The notes under the pieces were generated by a model. The model was not told where the DNA came from, ran no database searches, and worked only from the letters and a program-made list of their open reading frames with translations. A DNA stretch of 64,000 bases, taken from contig NC_021671.1 in assembly GCF_000247815.1 (NCBI RefSeq), positions 23,770,937 through 23,834,936 on the forward strand, given 5' to 3'. Made by a program: the position numbers and the translations under genes. Positions within the stretch are counted from its first letter, which is position 1. Each line of letters starts with the position of its first letter. This document shows, in pieces, positions 14,221 through 27,558 of this stretch. Source of the stretch: Ficedula albicollis (Eukaryota; Chordata; Aves; Passeriformes; Muscicapidae).

Positions 14221-17200
14221 AAATGCATTACTGGAACTTTACTAAAGACAGGAATCATAAACAGTGTTACAACCTAAAATCATATTTATGTCCTCATTTC
14301 AGATAGTCCACCAAAACAAAATAAAACACAAATGAAACTTCATAGAGAATAAGAAATTTCACCACTAAACACATTCTCTTTTCTTTTGCATATAAATATG
14401 ATATATAACTTTCTGGCTAGGCTTTCTATAAATACTTCCATTCATTAAAATAGACAATGTGATATTTTTCACTTTCCTTTTAGGAATTATGGATTCCAAA
14501 ATAATTGAAAAGCAATCAGTAGAAAATTTACACTGAGAAATCAGGGCAAATCTACAGCTACTGTATTTTCAATGAGATACACTTGGCATATGCTCGGCAA
14601 GGTTTTCAGTTTGACTAATTTGCTCAGAATTTCACTTGTAACACAACAACTAATGATATGCAAAAGTTTATACTTAGCCCTTATGCAGATATCAAGGGAA
14701 GCTCTACAAAATGCAAACAAGAATTATGAGATTTAGATGTGGCCCAGTTTAACAAACCAATTTCCAATATACTAATTTAAGCACTCAGAAAAGAGTATGA
14801 CAAAAAATTTCGTATAATTTCTCTTTAAAATTCATACTTGGCAGAATTTCCGTCCTCAGATCATCATGCATGACTGGAAACAAAAGTCCTGCTTCTTCCT
14901 CTCTGGAATGCTTAGGAGGAACTCAAAGTGATAAAACCAGTGAAATAAATCAAGACCAATCCAGGAAATAACAGTGGTTGTCATTAAGGGAAAAAAGTAT
15001 TAATGGATAATTTATGGCACTTGATCTTATGTCAGCATTGTCTTATACCTCAAACAGAATTTTGCCTCTGTGATATTATTTCAAATACCTTTTTAATACT
15101 GACCAGTTATCAACTATTGGAGTTTTCATTTTTCTGGACTGAACAAGCCAATTTTAACACCTCCTCTCATACAAAAGGCTGTTCATGCTTTTGACCATGG
15201 TAGCAGCCTTTCTCCACATTTGTTTGTCTTCATTAATCTTCCTATCAGAAACAATCAAAACTGCATGTGGTTTTCTAGATAAGGTCTTCCTAAGCCCTTA
15301 TGCAATAATAGTAGTTTTTGACCATCTCTACTGAGAATAATTTATGGCTTGCATGCCTGATAGCCATTTGTTTCTTTTCCATAATCACACCAAACAATCA
15401 TCTGCTAGTCATAGTAGACACAAGATTTTCTTTTGATAATTATCTTTGTGGTGATCAACCCCTTGAGTTGATGATCAACCCTCAATCAGTTGAGTTTTCA
15501 GTCACCAAGGGAAAGGGAAAATTCAGAAAAATTATTAATTTGATATAAAATCTTAGTAAGGAATTCAACAGTCCTACCACTTCACCAGTTTTCCTAGTTT
15601 TTTTTCCCTTCCCTATAGAATCACAGTCTGTGGGTTATGAATCTATATGTACATGATAATAACTCATATCAGGAAGTATCTACAAAAGGAAGTTTCAGGA
15701 ATCTCTTCTTCTCCAAGAATAAACAGTAGGATGTAAAGAATTTTTGTAGTTTAAAAATCATATGTACATAGTTTGTATTTATAACCTCATTATCATATAT
15801 ATGAATAATGTACTATGCATTTTATATATATGTCTATGTGTATAACTGTTAGTATACATGTGCTTCTTTACATATAACCAATCCTTCATTTTGCATTAAA
15901 AGTACTTTTTTCTCCACATAAACAAAAAAACAGACAAAAATAAATCCCTTTACATACTTTCTCTCTAAAAGCACACTAAGAAATGAATGATTGTAGGAAA
16001 TGTAATAACATTTACTAGCTCAAAATGTAGGAGACTAAAGGCAGGACGTATACAAACTTGAAGCTTAGAAGTAGGAATAAACTTCCATGCTTTTGCTTTA
16101 CCTTCTCCATTACCAGAGAGAGGCAACTATAAAACACAGGAACATAGGTAATGTACTGATCAGTCCTCCAGCAGACATGTGTGGAGTGATTTTATGTTTT
16201 CATCCCTTCATTTCAGTTCTTTATAACTAAAACCTAAACCCTAAATCCTGGTGTTTGATTTTAAAGCATAATATTGAGATGTTAGGTTTAACTACATTAC
16301 TTGCTATCTTGTTTTTCAATATCAACCTAAATAACAAACAGTTCTATTGAAAAGTGAATTCTTTTTAACCTGTGTATTAGTCCTTCATGGCCATGGCAAT
16401 GGACCAATTTCCATTTTCCAATTTCCGGTATTACTAAGACCTTGTTGATCATTTGCAGAGTAAGCACTTTTTCTGTACTCAGTGAAAAGAATAGTCAGAG
16501 GAGTTGGAGGAGTTCCCAAACAGTAAGTTGAAAGGGATGTAACTTTTTTTATGGATTTATCCAAAAGATCAGAGAGACAATCTGCATTCCTGCTGTAGCT
16601 GCGATGTAAGTAGGCCACAAAGCCAGCTGAGATTGGGTTATTTCTGCCTCATCAGTTAGCATCTTTGAATGAGAAGGCAGATATGATTTATGGTGGAACA
16701 GAGGCTGACAGAGCCCAGCTGGAAACGCTCATATTATGGTAGCTGAAATGCGAAAAATTGGGTTAGTGTTGAAATGCAAAATATAATCTAGGTCATATAA
16801 AAGAAGATAAGTAATTCAGTCTCATAAAACTGACAGGCAAGAGCCTTAAAACAATGTTTGTATTTTCTGTCTTTGATTAGTTATGCCACTAATACATTTG
16901 TACCATAAAAGTATTCTCCCTTACCTCTCCCATCTGAATAGACTAAACTCAACTGCAAACAAGAATCTGTTGCTACTTGAAGGTGATAATCTATGATAAA
17001 CAAATTAGCAGTCTATCCCAGGTGAGAATGGACTGGTGCCTGAACACATAATCTTCACTGCTGGTATTTATTTTCAAACTTGTTGGCAAAATCAGCAAAC
17101 AGAGCATTTTTATCGTTCTAATATTTAGTATACAACATTTCTATAAAAAATAGCATTAAAATCTAATGGTAAAAAAAGTATTTGAAAAAATCCTACTGCT

Positions 17201-20097
17201 TTTTCATAGACAGTAAAAATTAATCATGGTGAATGCATGTATTTATGTTTTCTGTTTGGTTTGTTTGTTTGGGGATTTTGGGAGGGATTTTGGGCATGGG
17301 GTTTTGGCTTATTTTTTGCTGTTATTCAGTTTCTTTTAAGGAGAAAAATGAAACTACTAAACTTCTGGCTAAAAAATAAAATATCTCATGTACTCCCATC
17401 AGAACTAGAGTTGAATTTTGTGCACTGGATATATTTGCAATGCATCTATGAAGTCTGAGCACATTTTGGTCTCCAATCTACTATTTACCCCGTTACCTTC
17501 TTGCATGTATGCTCTAGTGCCTTCTGTCTTGGTTGATCACCCTCTTGTGAATGTCCTGGGTGTACAGGGGCTGTGGTATGTTAACCTCAGTCTCCCTGGT
17601 GAGACTATATAAAGCTTCTCCTCTCCTTCATTCTTTAAGACAAAAAAAGACTAGGGTAGAAGACCAGATACTGACATTGCTGGCGCAATGACTGTTTAAA
17701 ACCAGGTTTCTGGTTGTAGTATAGATCAAGTAATTTGAACCAAGCATAAATTATGAGTGTATGTCCCAAAAGGCTCCAGAAGCTAAAAAGGTGTGATGGC
17801 AGCAATTGCAGTACCAGTTACCCTGAGATGACAGACCATTGCAATCCTGAATATACCATAACCCAGTCTCAAAGGGTGAGGAGAGGGAGAACACTTATAT
17901 TGAGAATGCTCTCTCACCTGGTGTTTCTGGATCTATGTTGGAAGATTTATTGTGAATTTTCTTTTTTTCCTATCTGAAGAATATGTAGGTCTTTGCCTTG
18001 CAAATGTGTGCTCTGTGGTAGAGGAAAGAACTATAAAAGCATATTGGGGAAAAGTTACAGCCTTGAACAACTGAAGATGACTACAGTAAAAGTAGTACTG
18101 ACTGAATAATAAAAAATACGATTGAAGAGGGAGGAGAAAGTGAATTTTGATTTAAAAACATATAATTTTGTTTCATAAACCATAAACTACATAGAATTTA
18201 TCCTTTTCCTTGTAACACACAGGAAATCTGCATGGTTACAGTTTCAGAACTCTCATTTCAGGTTTGAAACTGAATTGTAAATGTGTATGCCAAAGTCTCC
18301 TATAGATGCTGGGTGAAAACTCCACTAGCTCTTTTTGATCTCTTGTAACATAGAAAAATGTCATCATATCTTTTGCATAGCATTACCATATCACTAGCTT
18401 GCCTTCCTTAAATCTTGCTTCTCCCTGGTATACTGATATCTTATTCTACTTGTGCTCCATTTTTAAATCTTGTATCAGTATTTCATAATACCTATATTTA
18501 CTTACAAATACTTTTTCTTTTTGGTTTCATCATAAGATAACCTAATTTTAAAGAATTTTGTCTGTTTTTGGTAATTTCTCTGCACTTTTCTGAAACTTGA
18601 ATCTTTCTTGCCCACTTTCCCTCCTTTCTTTCTTACTGTTCCTCTATTTCTTTTTTCTGCTAATCATATCCTCATGAGCCACTCTGCTATCTGATTTGTG
18701 CTCATTATTTTTCTTAAATTCTTCAGTTCTTACATTTCTTCTCATCCTTCTAATTTCATAGTTAAAGGAAGGTATGATGAGGATATTTCAATATGGAAAG
18801 GTTAATTATTAAAAAAAAAAGCTGCAAAAGATTTTTTTATATCTTCAAAATTTATAAATCCCATCTTGTAGAATTTACCACATGGTAAAGGCACCTTTCT
18901 TAAAAAAAAAAATTTAAAAGTGGTGATTTACATAATGTAGAAATACAGTCTAGATTTTTATTTATCAGGCAATACCTGTGCACAAAATTTTGCTTGTTCT
19001 CTAATGGAGCTGTAATGTAGTTTAAATGTACAGATTTACCATCAATTGGAATTTTTAGTATTTATACTATATATTAATTATACTGAAATATTAAAAATAT
19101 AACCTACTATTTTTAATACCTAGTATTGAAGACATAAAATGTACCTTAGAAGCAGTAGTGTGGGGTTATTGAATGCTAATAATCTAGTTTAATTTCTTTG
19201 AGCTCTGTTTAAGAGTAAAAATAAATGTAGTTTTTTCTATTCTCTCTTTAAAAATACGCTGCTGAAAACAGTGAAAAATTTCCTGTTGCAGGAATGCATT
19301 CAGAATCTCCTATGGCAGTTTTCAATTAGGGATTACCTGCCAAGTCATCAGAATCACCAGTGCAATGAAACCTCACTGATAATACTGGTAGCCTTCCTCA
19401 CTGATAACAGTTTTAGGGCTCTTATTTTCTGTTTTTTAGGGAAAGAGAATAAGAAAACATAAGAGTTAGAACTTGTAAAGCATAACAGTAGTAAACATGC
19501 ATCAATCTTCTAATCTATGAAGGGATGACATGCTGTGCTTATTATGAAGAGCTGTAAAAATGGGAATTGCAATGGGAAATAGAAGCGAGAAATGGGAAAA
19601 ACATACTTCAACAACTACTTACTTTAGGCTGTCATTTCTTTAGAGAGGAAAGCAGCAGTAGGTTAAGATTTAATCTGAGAGTTTACAGCAATATTTCATA
19701 AAATGGACCTTTCTTTCCTCAAAGTGCATCACAATATATTTCTCACTTTATTTCTGTGGGTAACTGGCAGATGAGACATAAGAATACCTACCAGGATTTG
19801 ATTCTCTTGGAGTAAATTTTATTAAACATTTCCATGCTGCTCATTGCCTACCTTTGAATCTGTGCTCTTTACTTCTAAATCTTGTCAGTGTTAAGGATCT
19901 GGAATGTTTTTTTCACCCCATTAAACTGAAAGTTTTTCAGGTCGAAGTACAAAATGGAGAGTCAAGAAAAGCAGAAATTGATGCAGCTTATGTAACACCA
20001 AACTTGATTTCAAAGCAAAATCTGACAAAATGTTAGAACTCGAGTAGGAGTTTTAACCATAACCATAAGGGACAGACAGATGCCACTTTTGCAGTAG
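14221..20097. other. AT-rich non-coding sequence
   Basis: No exon, RNA gene or known repeat was recognised. A short degenerate telomere-like run (CCTAAACCCTAAA) occurs near 16235 but is too short to mean anything. A chance frame at 17753-17977 has no family resemblance. Confidence 0.5.
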
Positions 20098-20633
20098 GGA
20101 AATTATCATCATAGCAGCAATTGGATTAAGATAGCATGTGTATTTAGAAGCTCTGCTCCTCCCTGACCCTACTCCCAATCCTGCCACAGTGGACAGGGAC
20201 CAATTAATGTAAAAATTAACATACATAATTAATTTTCTTGCCTTTCACAGCTCTCTGCATGTTTTGACTTTAACTCTGAATAATATGTTGATGAAACTAT
20301 TTTTTTTTAGAAACAAGCTTTTTAATGTCATTGATTTTCTTAAAGTACTTTTTTGTATGTGTGTGACTTTCCATGTCCACTATTAGTTAAAGCATCTAAT
20401 AAAACTGAAGTCTGACACCTTTGGTGAATATGATCAGGCATGTAACTGCAATCACACAGACTTCTGAAATTTTAATTATATGACAGGGTCAATACTACTG
20501 AAAAGTGAAAACTCCCTGGTTACAATGTAGGATGTATTTTCAGTCAGTAGTTTTTGACTGAAAAAATAGAATACTTGTAATCTTGGGAACCAAAACCAGC
20601 GTTACAGCACTGGAAACTCTCTACAATTTCTTT

Positions 20634-20665
<32 letters not shown>
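20098..20665. repeat. 568-bp tandem duplication, copy 1
   Basis: It begins GGAAATTATCATCATAGC and ends in a 30-T tract (20636-20665). The 538 bases before the T tract recur directly afterwards with no difference that I could find by reading. No coding frame spans the unit. Confidence 0.95.
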
Positions 20666-20666
<1 letters not shown>

Positions 20667-21220
20667 GAAATTATCATCATAGCAGCAATTGGATTAAGAT
20701 AGCATGTGTATTTAGAAGCTCTGCTCCTCCCTGACCCTACTCCCAATCCTGCCACAGTGGACAGGGACCAATTAATGTAAAAATTAACATACATAATTAA
20801 TTTTCTTGCCTTTCACAGCTCTCTGCATGTTTTGACTTTAACTCTGAATAATATGTTGATGAAACTATTTTTTTTTAGAAACAAGCTTTTTAATGTCATT
20901 GATTTTCTTAAAGTACTTTTTTGTATGTGTGTGACTTTCCATGTCCACTATTAGTTAAAGCATCTAATAAAACTGAAGTCTGACACCTTTGGTGAATATG
21001 ATCAGGCATGTAACTGCAATCACACAGACTTCTGAAATTTTAATTATATGACAGGGTCAATACTACTGAAAAGTGAAAACTCCCTGGTTACAATGTAGGA
21101 TGTATTTTCAGTCAGTAGTTTTTGACTGAAAAAATAGAATACTTGTAATCTTGGGAACCAAAACCAGCGTTACAGCACTGGAAACTCTCTACAATTTCTT
21201 TTCTTTTTTTTTTTTTTTTT
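20666..21220. repeat. 568-bp tandem duplication, copy 2
   Basis: Second copy, in direct orientation with no spacer. It starts immediately after the T30 tract of copy 1 and ends with a 17-T tract (21204-21220) followed by CTTTTTAC. Copies 1 and 2 have the same 538-bp body and differ only in T-tract length. The junction lies exactly at the end of a homopolymer. That fits either a recent slippage or template-switch event or an assembly join at a T run. Confidence 0.95.
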
Positions 21221-24200
21221 CTTTTTACTAGAAGTTTATTTTAGAAAGGTTAAATGTATTCTGCATAAATCCCTCCTAAAAAGACTTTTTTCTGATAAAA
21301 ATCCAGACCACTCACACTCCTTCACTTACTGATCTGCGTTTGTGCCAACTCCCAAATTTCCCATCAAACATAGATGTAATAAGATATCATGGATAGACAG
21401 GCTTACAGGCTTGCTTCTCACATTGTATCCCAAAACTGACAGCACTGCCTAAACTATTTCTAGACTTAGTAACTCTGACCATAAATAAGGTCCCCTGCTT
21501 GCTCTTATGGCCCTATAGAAAATCTTTATGCAGTAGTCTTATGTCATGCTCTGGGTTTTGAAAGCTTGAGCTTTATGTTCTCATTTTGAGAGTGAATGGT
21601 CACAAAACTCCAACTTGCAGAGTGCCTCAGTAACTAAGGTATTAATTTCAAGCAATATCATACTCATATCTTTCTGTGATGGAGTCATAAAAGGAAGGAT
21701 TATGGGTTATCTGTCTCCCTGTCTCAGCTCTGGTATGCTCAGTTTGAAAATGTAGAGTAACTAACCATGATCCACGTTCATGTCCACTGTTTCTAAGTGA
21801 AGAAGTGAAACCTATTGACTTTACAAACCCATCTGCTGTTTAGTTGAACTAATGCTTCACAGGCAGACCTTGTTAGTCCATATATGATATGTACCCCACC
21901 TCAGAAGCTGGCTGGTTTGGGTTTCTGAGAACTCTACTGTCTATGAATTCTGTTCCATATAATCATACAGACATATTGAAAAACTATTTTAGCAATCTTT
22001 TAGAAATTTTTAAATTCTATTTAAAAATAAACTAGATATGTGTGGTGTGCAGTCCGCATATTCATGTATAGATAATTCCCAGCAAATCAGGATGGTTTGC
22101 TTCTCATAAGCAACATTTTATTTCAAAAGTAGTAATTTATTTCACATATACTCCATAACATTTTATCAGTATTCCAGTATTCTTGCAATTGCCTATTTAA
22201 ATAATTGATACAAATAAAAAATAATTATTTTCTTTGTGTTTGAAGATCAACATTTCTTAGATTTTTTCCTTTTCCCTTCAGTCTATCTAAAACTGTCTAC
22301 CTTTGAAAAATCTGCTTGGGTTTCTATTCATAAAAATTAAAAGAGTATGTGTCTGGACATCTGATCTGTCAGTCCAAAAACCTGAGAAAGTCACCATCAC
22401 TTTCTACTGTAGTCCTCTAGCTTAAATATTCACTTCCTTAATTATCTTTTTTGATTAAATAACAGGTAGTGTTAACAATGTATTTCTACTATTTTCATCT
22501 GACTAGCACCAAGAATCAGATATAGGAGCAATTTTTGTGCCAATTCTAAAATTTGTTTATGTATTTATGTATTTTATGTATTAGTTGATTATTTCTGTAG
22601 TCCCTAGATGTATTTTATAGTATGTTTCTTTTTAAGTCTTTCTAAATGCTTGTTTAGGATAGGTTAGATTAGCCTAAGTTCAACAGAGTTGAATAACTCT
22701 TTTTCACACATGTATGTGCCTTCCAAAAAGTATAAATATATTTTTTTAAATGTCTAGTTTTCACACCTGGATTTTGGCACTGTTGAGTTCTACTTTTACA
22801 GAGCAGCCAAATAGAGCTGACTCTTTAATAGTAGAAATTTATTAGAACATTTGGCTAAGCATCTGCCCACTAAAAATTAAATCCACTTAAACTACAACAT
22901 CATATTTCTTATAACTGTTTTTCCTTTCTGCCTAAAGTATGCTTAGCACCTAAATAAATTAACTATCCTATCACCCAGTGAGCAGGAACAAAATAGATAT
23001 GACCAACTGAATTGAATCACTTTCTTCTACTGACCTACTGCCAAACAAGTGGGACACAGAAACAATTTATCTACCTTTAATTTAATTTGAAAAAGAAACA
23101 CAAATATTTTTGCTCCAGAACTCAGTCAGTGTATTCAGCATGTGCCTTAAGCACAAGCATGCTTTTGTGGAGGTCATTTTACTTAATGATAGAACTTGGA
23201 TTTAGATGTCTACAGTAGAACTTCTCTTAAATGACTTATTAGTCCAATGGAGGAAATTGACATTTTGAGATGTGGTTCATCAGACTTAATGAACTTGATT
23301 TCTAACTGAGGATGAGTTGACTCATACCCTAAAATTACCTATTTCTTTCATCTGATTAAAAAAAAAATAGATTGAAATGTCCTTTTAAATTTCTTCTTGG
23401 GGGAATTTTGCCAAAGTTTTCCCAATTTTCATATAATATTTAACATAATTTCTAATATACTCAAAAGATTACATATGGGTCTCTTGAAGCTCAGTTCTTG
23501 AAGTGTCTACAGGAGTCATCAGAATTTTGAAGTGAAACAATGTGGTGTAAATTTAGAAATAGAAGAATTCGGTTAAGCGTTTTAGTATATGCATTATTTA
23601 CTGTGGAATTTTAAACAAAAGCCACAAAATTCCAGATAACTTCTCTTTTAGGTGTAACAGACCCTTATTAGGTAAAAGTCCTGAATTTCTACAACAGTAG
23701 TTCTAGCCATGGTAGTAACTTTAAATAGCTTTTTGGCATATCCTGCAGCTCAGTGGTACTAATTTTTCAGGAAAAAAATAAAATAGATAGAACACCACAG
23801 AGGAATAATAACACATTTTGCCTCAGAGCAGTTTTCAGCTTTGGTCTAGATACTGACTTATGAATGTGTCATTATGCCTCTACCTGCATCTTCATGGGAT
23901 TACTTGGGAAAAACACAAGAATATTTTAATATTTCTAAATACCTTTGAATCTGAATGTTTATCTCAGTTCCTACAGAGAGCAGAATGGTAATTTCCAGTG
24001 ATTACTCAACATGTAGAGCACAGTGAGAGTAGAAGCCGGTCCTTTGTTTAGTGTTATAACAGACTAAATATACTATGATATATTGAACTCAAGTGTATAT
24101 ATTTTTCATAGATTAAGGACCATCAGGACTCTTCTGTTTTTGTATGCTATCCCATTACCTCCAACTGGAAAAATATTGATAACGTAGATGGACTATTCTT

Positions 24201-24370
24201 TTTTCTCTTTTTTCAAGTGCACAAATAATTTGCCACTTCATTGGTGTCCTAGTAATAAATTTTCTGTCAACCTTATAAATTGCCATCAAATTCTATTAAA
24301 TTATTTTCTATTGAAGTAGTTTTACAAAATTGTTACATTGATGGGTTTTATTTAGTTATGCAATCACCCT
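21221..24370. other. AT-rich non-coding sequence
   Basis: No coding, RNA or mobile-element signal was recognised. Confidence 0.5.
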
Positions 24371-24590
24371 TAGTTGTACATAAGATATTATGCATAGCTC
24401 TTAGCTGAAAAAAGCCCCGACAGCAAACCCAACCCAACACTCAGCAGGTAGTGGTGGCAGATAAAGGAAAAGGCCACCACACAGTGAAGTGTGTTTCAAG
24501 TATTCAAATTTTGTTGGTTTCAGGCTCTGAAAGGCAAAGGTATTTCCTAGAGAGACCCAACAGGGGGTTCTCAGTATAAATCCTGTTACA
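24371..24590 (+). repeat. Dispersed ~220-bp element, copy A (possible LTR)
   Basis: It shares with 26224-26445 the blocks AGCCCC, GATAAAGGAAAAGGCCACCA, the stretch TTTCAAGTATTCAAATTTTG, GGTTTCAGG and a terminal AGTATAAATCCTG. Similarity begins at about TTAGTTG and stops just after AGTATAAATCC. The copy could be read as starting TG (24375) and ending CA (24589-24590), the boundary bases expected of LTRs. I know no named family for it. Confidence 0.65.
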
Positions 24591-26223
24591 TGCAAAGAAA
24601 AGCCATCAGAGCCAAACATTGAGAGCCAAGCTGAGAGGCCCCTTTATCCAAGGCAATCCCAAAAGGATGACAGGATTACTGCAGCAGACTTTGGGCTTTG
24701 CCTGGGGCTGCAAGACACAGGAAAGCTTGTCTGCAAAAATGAAAAATTAGAACAAAATGCCAGCTTCAGAAGAATATGTGTATAGGGACAATAAGGAAAA
24801 CACCTAAACGGGATCCCAAAAAATATCAGGGGGACCAGGAGAACCAGACAATGGGTCTGTGAGCTGAAAACTTTATTTCAAGATAAATGTCACACAGAGT
24901 AGGGAGATAATAGTGGCTAGGATCTCCCCCACCCCATGGAATAAATTTAAACAATATAAACAATATTTAAACAATAACCATTCCTCTTGAATGTAGAAAA
25001 ATACTTAGATTAAGATTATTTTGTTATAAGCATCATTAGAGCCAAGCTCATAATAAATGCAATTATCTCCACTTTTACAAATTGTGTTTGAAGAAAAAAA
25101 TATGCAAATTGATCCAAGTTATTTCCAAATTTCAATTAAGAGCCTCAAGCTTTGTTGGCTTCTTTGTACCTCTGCATAATTTTCCCTTTGGGCTACAAGA
25201 TAAACACCTTGTTAGTTTTTCATATTACTGGATGGCCTACTATAAAACATGACTGAGCAGTATTAAAATCAAGGTATCAGTTTCATCTTTCAAATTTCGA
25301 TGGATCTGTAGGAAAATTTCTTCAAGGTAATGTTTTTGTTGTGATGGAATTTATGAACCAGGCAGTCTTACATATCAGATGACCAGAAAGTACTTTAGCA
25401 CCATAATATGCTAATATTTTCTAAGTTACCTGTATCTGTATTCCAAACTACATTTATTAAAAGAATCCACAAATATTTTCATTGCAGTCTTTTTATATCA
25501 ATTCACAGTGGCATGTCCATGTAATTTGAGGTTTCCTTCACAGTGATGCACCAATGGACACAAATTGTAATTATGCAGTTTGATAAAGAAAATATGGTCT
25601 TCAGCATTTCTTTAAAAGTGCTGAGATACCATGTTACTTTCCACAATGTCAGGAAATAATTCTGCTTGTCAGCATAAACTATTGCTAAGTCTCTGAAATT
25701 CAGTTTTGCATAATCTTTGAAAAGACAATTATATGAGTAAGTTCCACAGATCTGTTCAAACATAGATCTGTTCAAAGATTTCACATTGGCAGGGAAAAGC
25801 AGGAAACTGGCCAAATGCTGCCCTTTTGTTTGTTTGTTTGTTTGTTTGTTTTCTTTTGGAAAAGTTCACACAAGAATTTAGTACCTATCCGGAAAACAAA
25901 AACAAAAACAATAACAAAAACAAAAACTTCACGTTTTTATTCTCTAGTTTTTCACTATTTTCTAGGTGCTATTCCACCTAGAAGTGGATACATCATGATC
26001 CCAAGGGCAGGTTGGCCTGCTATTGTGTGCTGTTTGTGGTACTGAGGTTTTGGGTATGCAGCTATGGTTACCACAAGTGAAAGGTTCTCTTTATCCTACA
26101 AGATCTTGAAACCAGCTTCAATATGTAATAAAATGACTAGGAAAGAAATACACAACCATAAAGAGTGAAATGAGCTTGAATGAATTAGACACGGATTTGA
26201 TCTAGAAAGAAATACTGTATGCT
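24591..26223. other. 1.6 kb between the two ~220-bp copies
   Basis: The first 350 bases are GC-richer, with a stretch at 24610-24725 that looks repeat-derived, and the rest is AT-rich. No retroviral or transposase motif was seen. It also holds a GTTT microsatellite and a CAAAAA-rich run near 25.8-25.9 kb. If the flanking copies are LTRs this would be the internal part of a non-autonomous element, but I see neither a primer-binding site nor a clear target duplication. Confidence 0.35.
25823..25926. repeat. GTTT microsatellite followed by CAAAAA-rich run
   Basis: Six or more GTTT units occur at 25828-25851 and ACAAAA/CAAAAA units at 25892-25926. The two runs are roughly complementary in composition and could pair. 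The frame that crosses them, rich in Phe, Cys and Lys-Thr, is a by-product. Confidence 0.85.
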
Positions 26224-26445
26224 TAGTTGCACATAAGGTTTTATGAACAGCTCACAGCTGAAGAAAAGCCCCAAGGGCAAACCAAACTAACCCAAGAGAG
26301 GGTAGCTAGTGATTATAGATATAAAGGAAAAGGCCACCACTAAATAGTGTTTCAAGTATTCAAATTTTGTTGGTTTCAGGTTCTGGAAGGCAAAGGTACT
26401 CCCTAGAGAAGCTCAACAGGGTGTCCTCCAGTATAAATCCTGGCA
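26224..26445 (+). repeat. Dispersed ~220-bp element, copy B (possible LTR)
   Basis: Direct-orientation partner of 24371-24590, roughly 80% alike by eye with small indels. It could be read as TG (26228) to CA (26444-26445). The divergence implies that any insertion event is old. Confidence 0.65.
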
Positions 26446-27438
26446 ACTTTTTTCTTTGTGTACAGACTACAAGAAGGATGGAAACACCTCATAATAATAT
26501 TAATAAAGATTCTCTGTATGAAACAAGTGGTTGCTGAACTGAGCAGATTAAGTAAAAGCATGTTGCAGTAGTTTTGGATTTCTCAGAAGCAGAAAAGCAG
26601 GGCTGAATCTAAAACTGAATGCAAAGACTAGGGTCACATTTATCTATTCATGTGACTGGCTCTTTTAACCAAATACAGCTTTTGATTAGTCTGTCACATC
26701 ACTCTGATCCATATCATTCTAACTAGACTTATTTGCCTCTTCCGGTACATTATTCTTCCACGAGAAACTATATTGATCTTTTGGTTTCCACTAAGTGATC
26801 TAAAATAACAAATATTATTTAAGAAGAAGAAATGCTCTAAGAGGAAGCATTCAAAGCATCCAGAATGTGAAGGAAACAAAACCAAACCCACCACTCTCAG
26901 ATACTATGCAAATCGTCAAAATTGCAGATAGTTCACAAAATTTAAATGTTAAAAAATGACCATTGAATTGAAGGATTATAAATATGTTCTGACTCAGTTG
27001 TGAACAGCACTGGTAAACTAGATTTTAAGTTTTATCCACCCTGCATTTTGTATCTTGATTTAACACATGGAAATATCTTAAAATTATAAATGTTATATCA
27101 ACCTTTTTATTACTGTACATCTTGAGTTTTTCCATCCTGAAGTTAATTTTATTGGCAAATTTTATATTTTCTTGTTTAAAGTCCAATCAGAATTAAAATG
27201 GGATTGTATTGAATGGAGAATAGGATAGAATTAACTGTTCTGATGAAAATTTTGAAATGGGTGTTTATATATCTAAATTATATCAGTTCTTTCTCAATTT
27301 TCCTGACTTTTCTAATGGTCACAAAGACTCTCACACTTCAGAGGGACAGGAAATTAAATTCAGTTAAACATACACTGTTAAAGAATTTAATATTTTAATC
27401 CATGATGTTTTTCAAACATCACCTCTCTCTTCTGAAGG
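26446..27438. other. AT-rich non-coding sequence
   Basis: Nothing recognised beyond short chance frames. Confidence 0.5.
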
Positions 27439-27558
27439 ATGGCATTTTAAGAGGTGGAAAAGTCGTATCAACTTTCATTACAGATTGTTAGTGCTCACAT
27501 GGCATTTTAAGAGGTGGAAAAGTCATATCAACTTTCATTACAGATTGTTAGTGCTCGT
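27439..27558. repeat. 60-bp tandem duplication
   Basis: Two head-to-tail copies (27439-27498 and 27499-27558), unit starting ATGGCATTTTAAGAGG. They differ by a single G/A in the middle (GTCGTATC against GTCATATC) plus the last bases. The unit is a multiple of three, but the frame across it has no protein resemblance. Confidence 0.93.

Noticed and set aside
16225..16250. Telomere-like run (AACCTAAACCCTAAA)
   Set aside because: Only two to three degenerate units and not the vertebrate CCCTAA register throughout. Too short to call an interstitial telomere.
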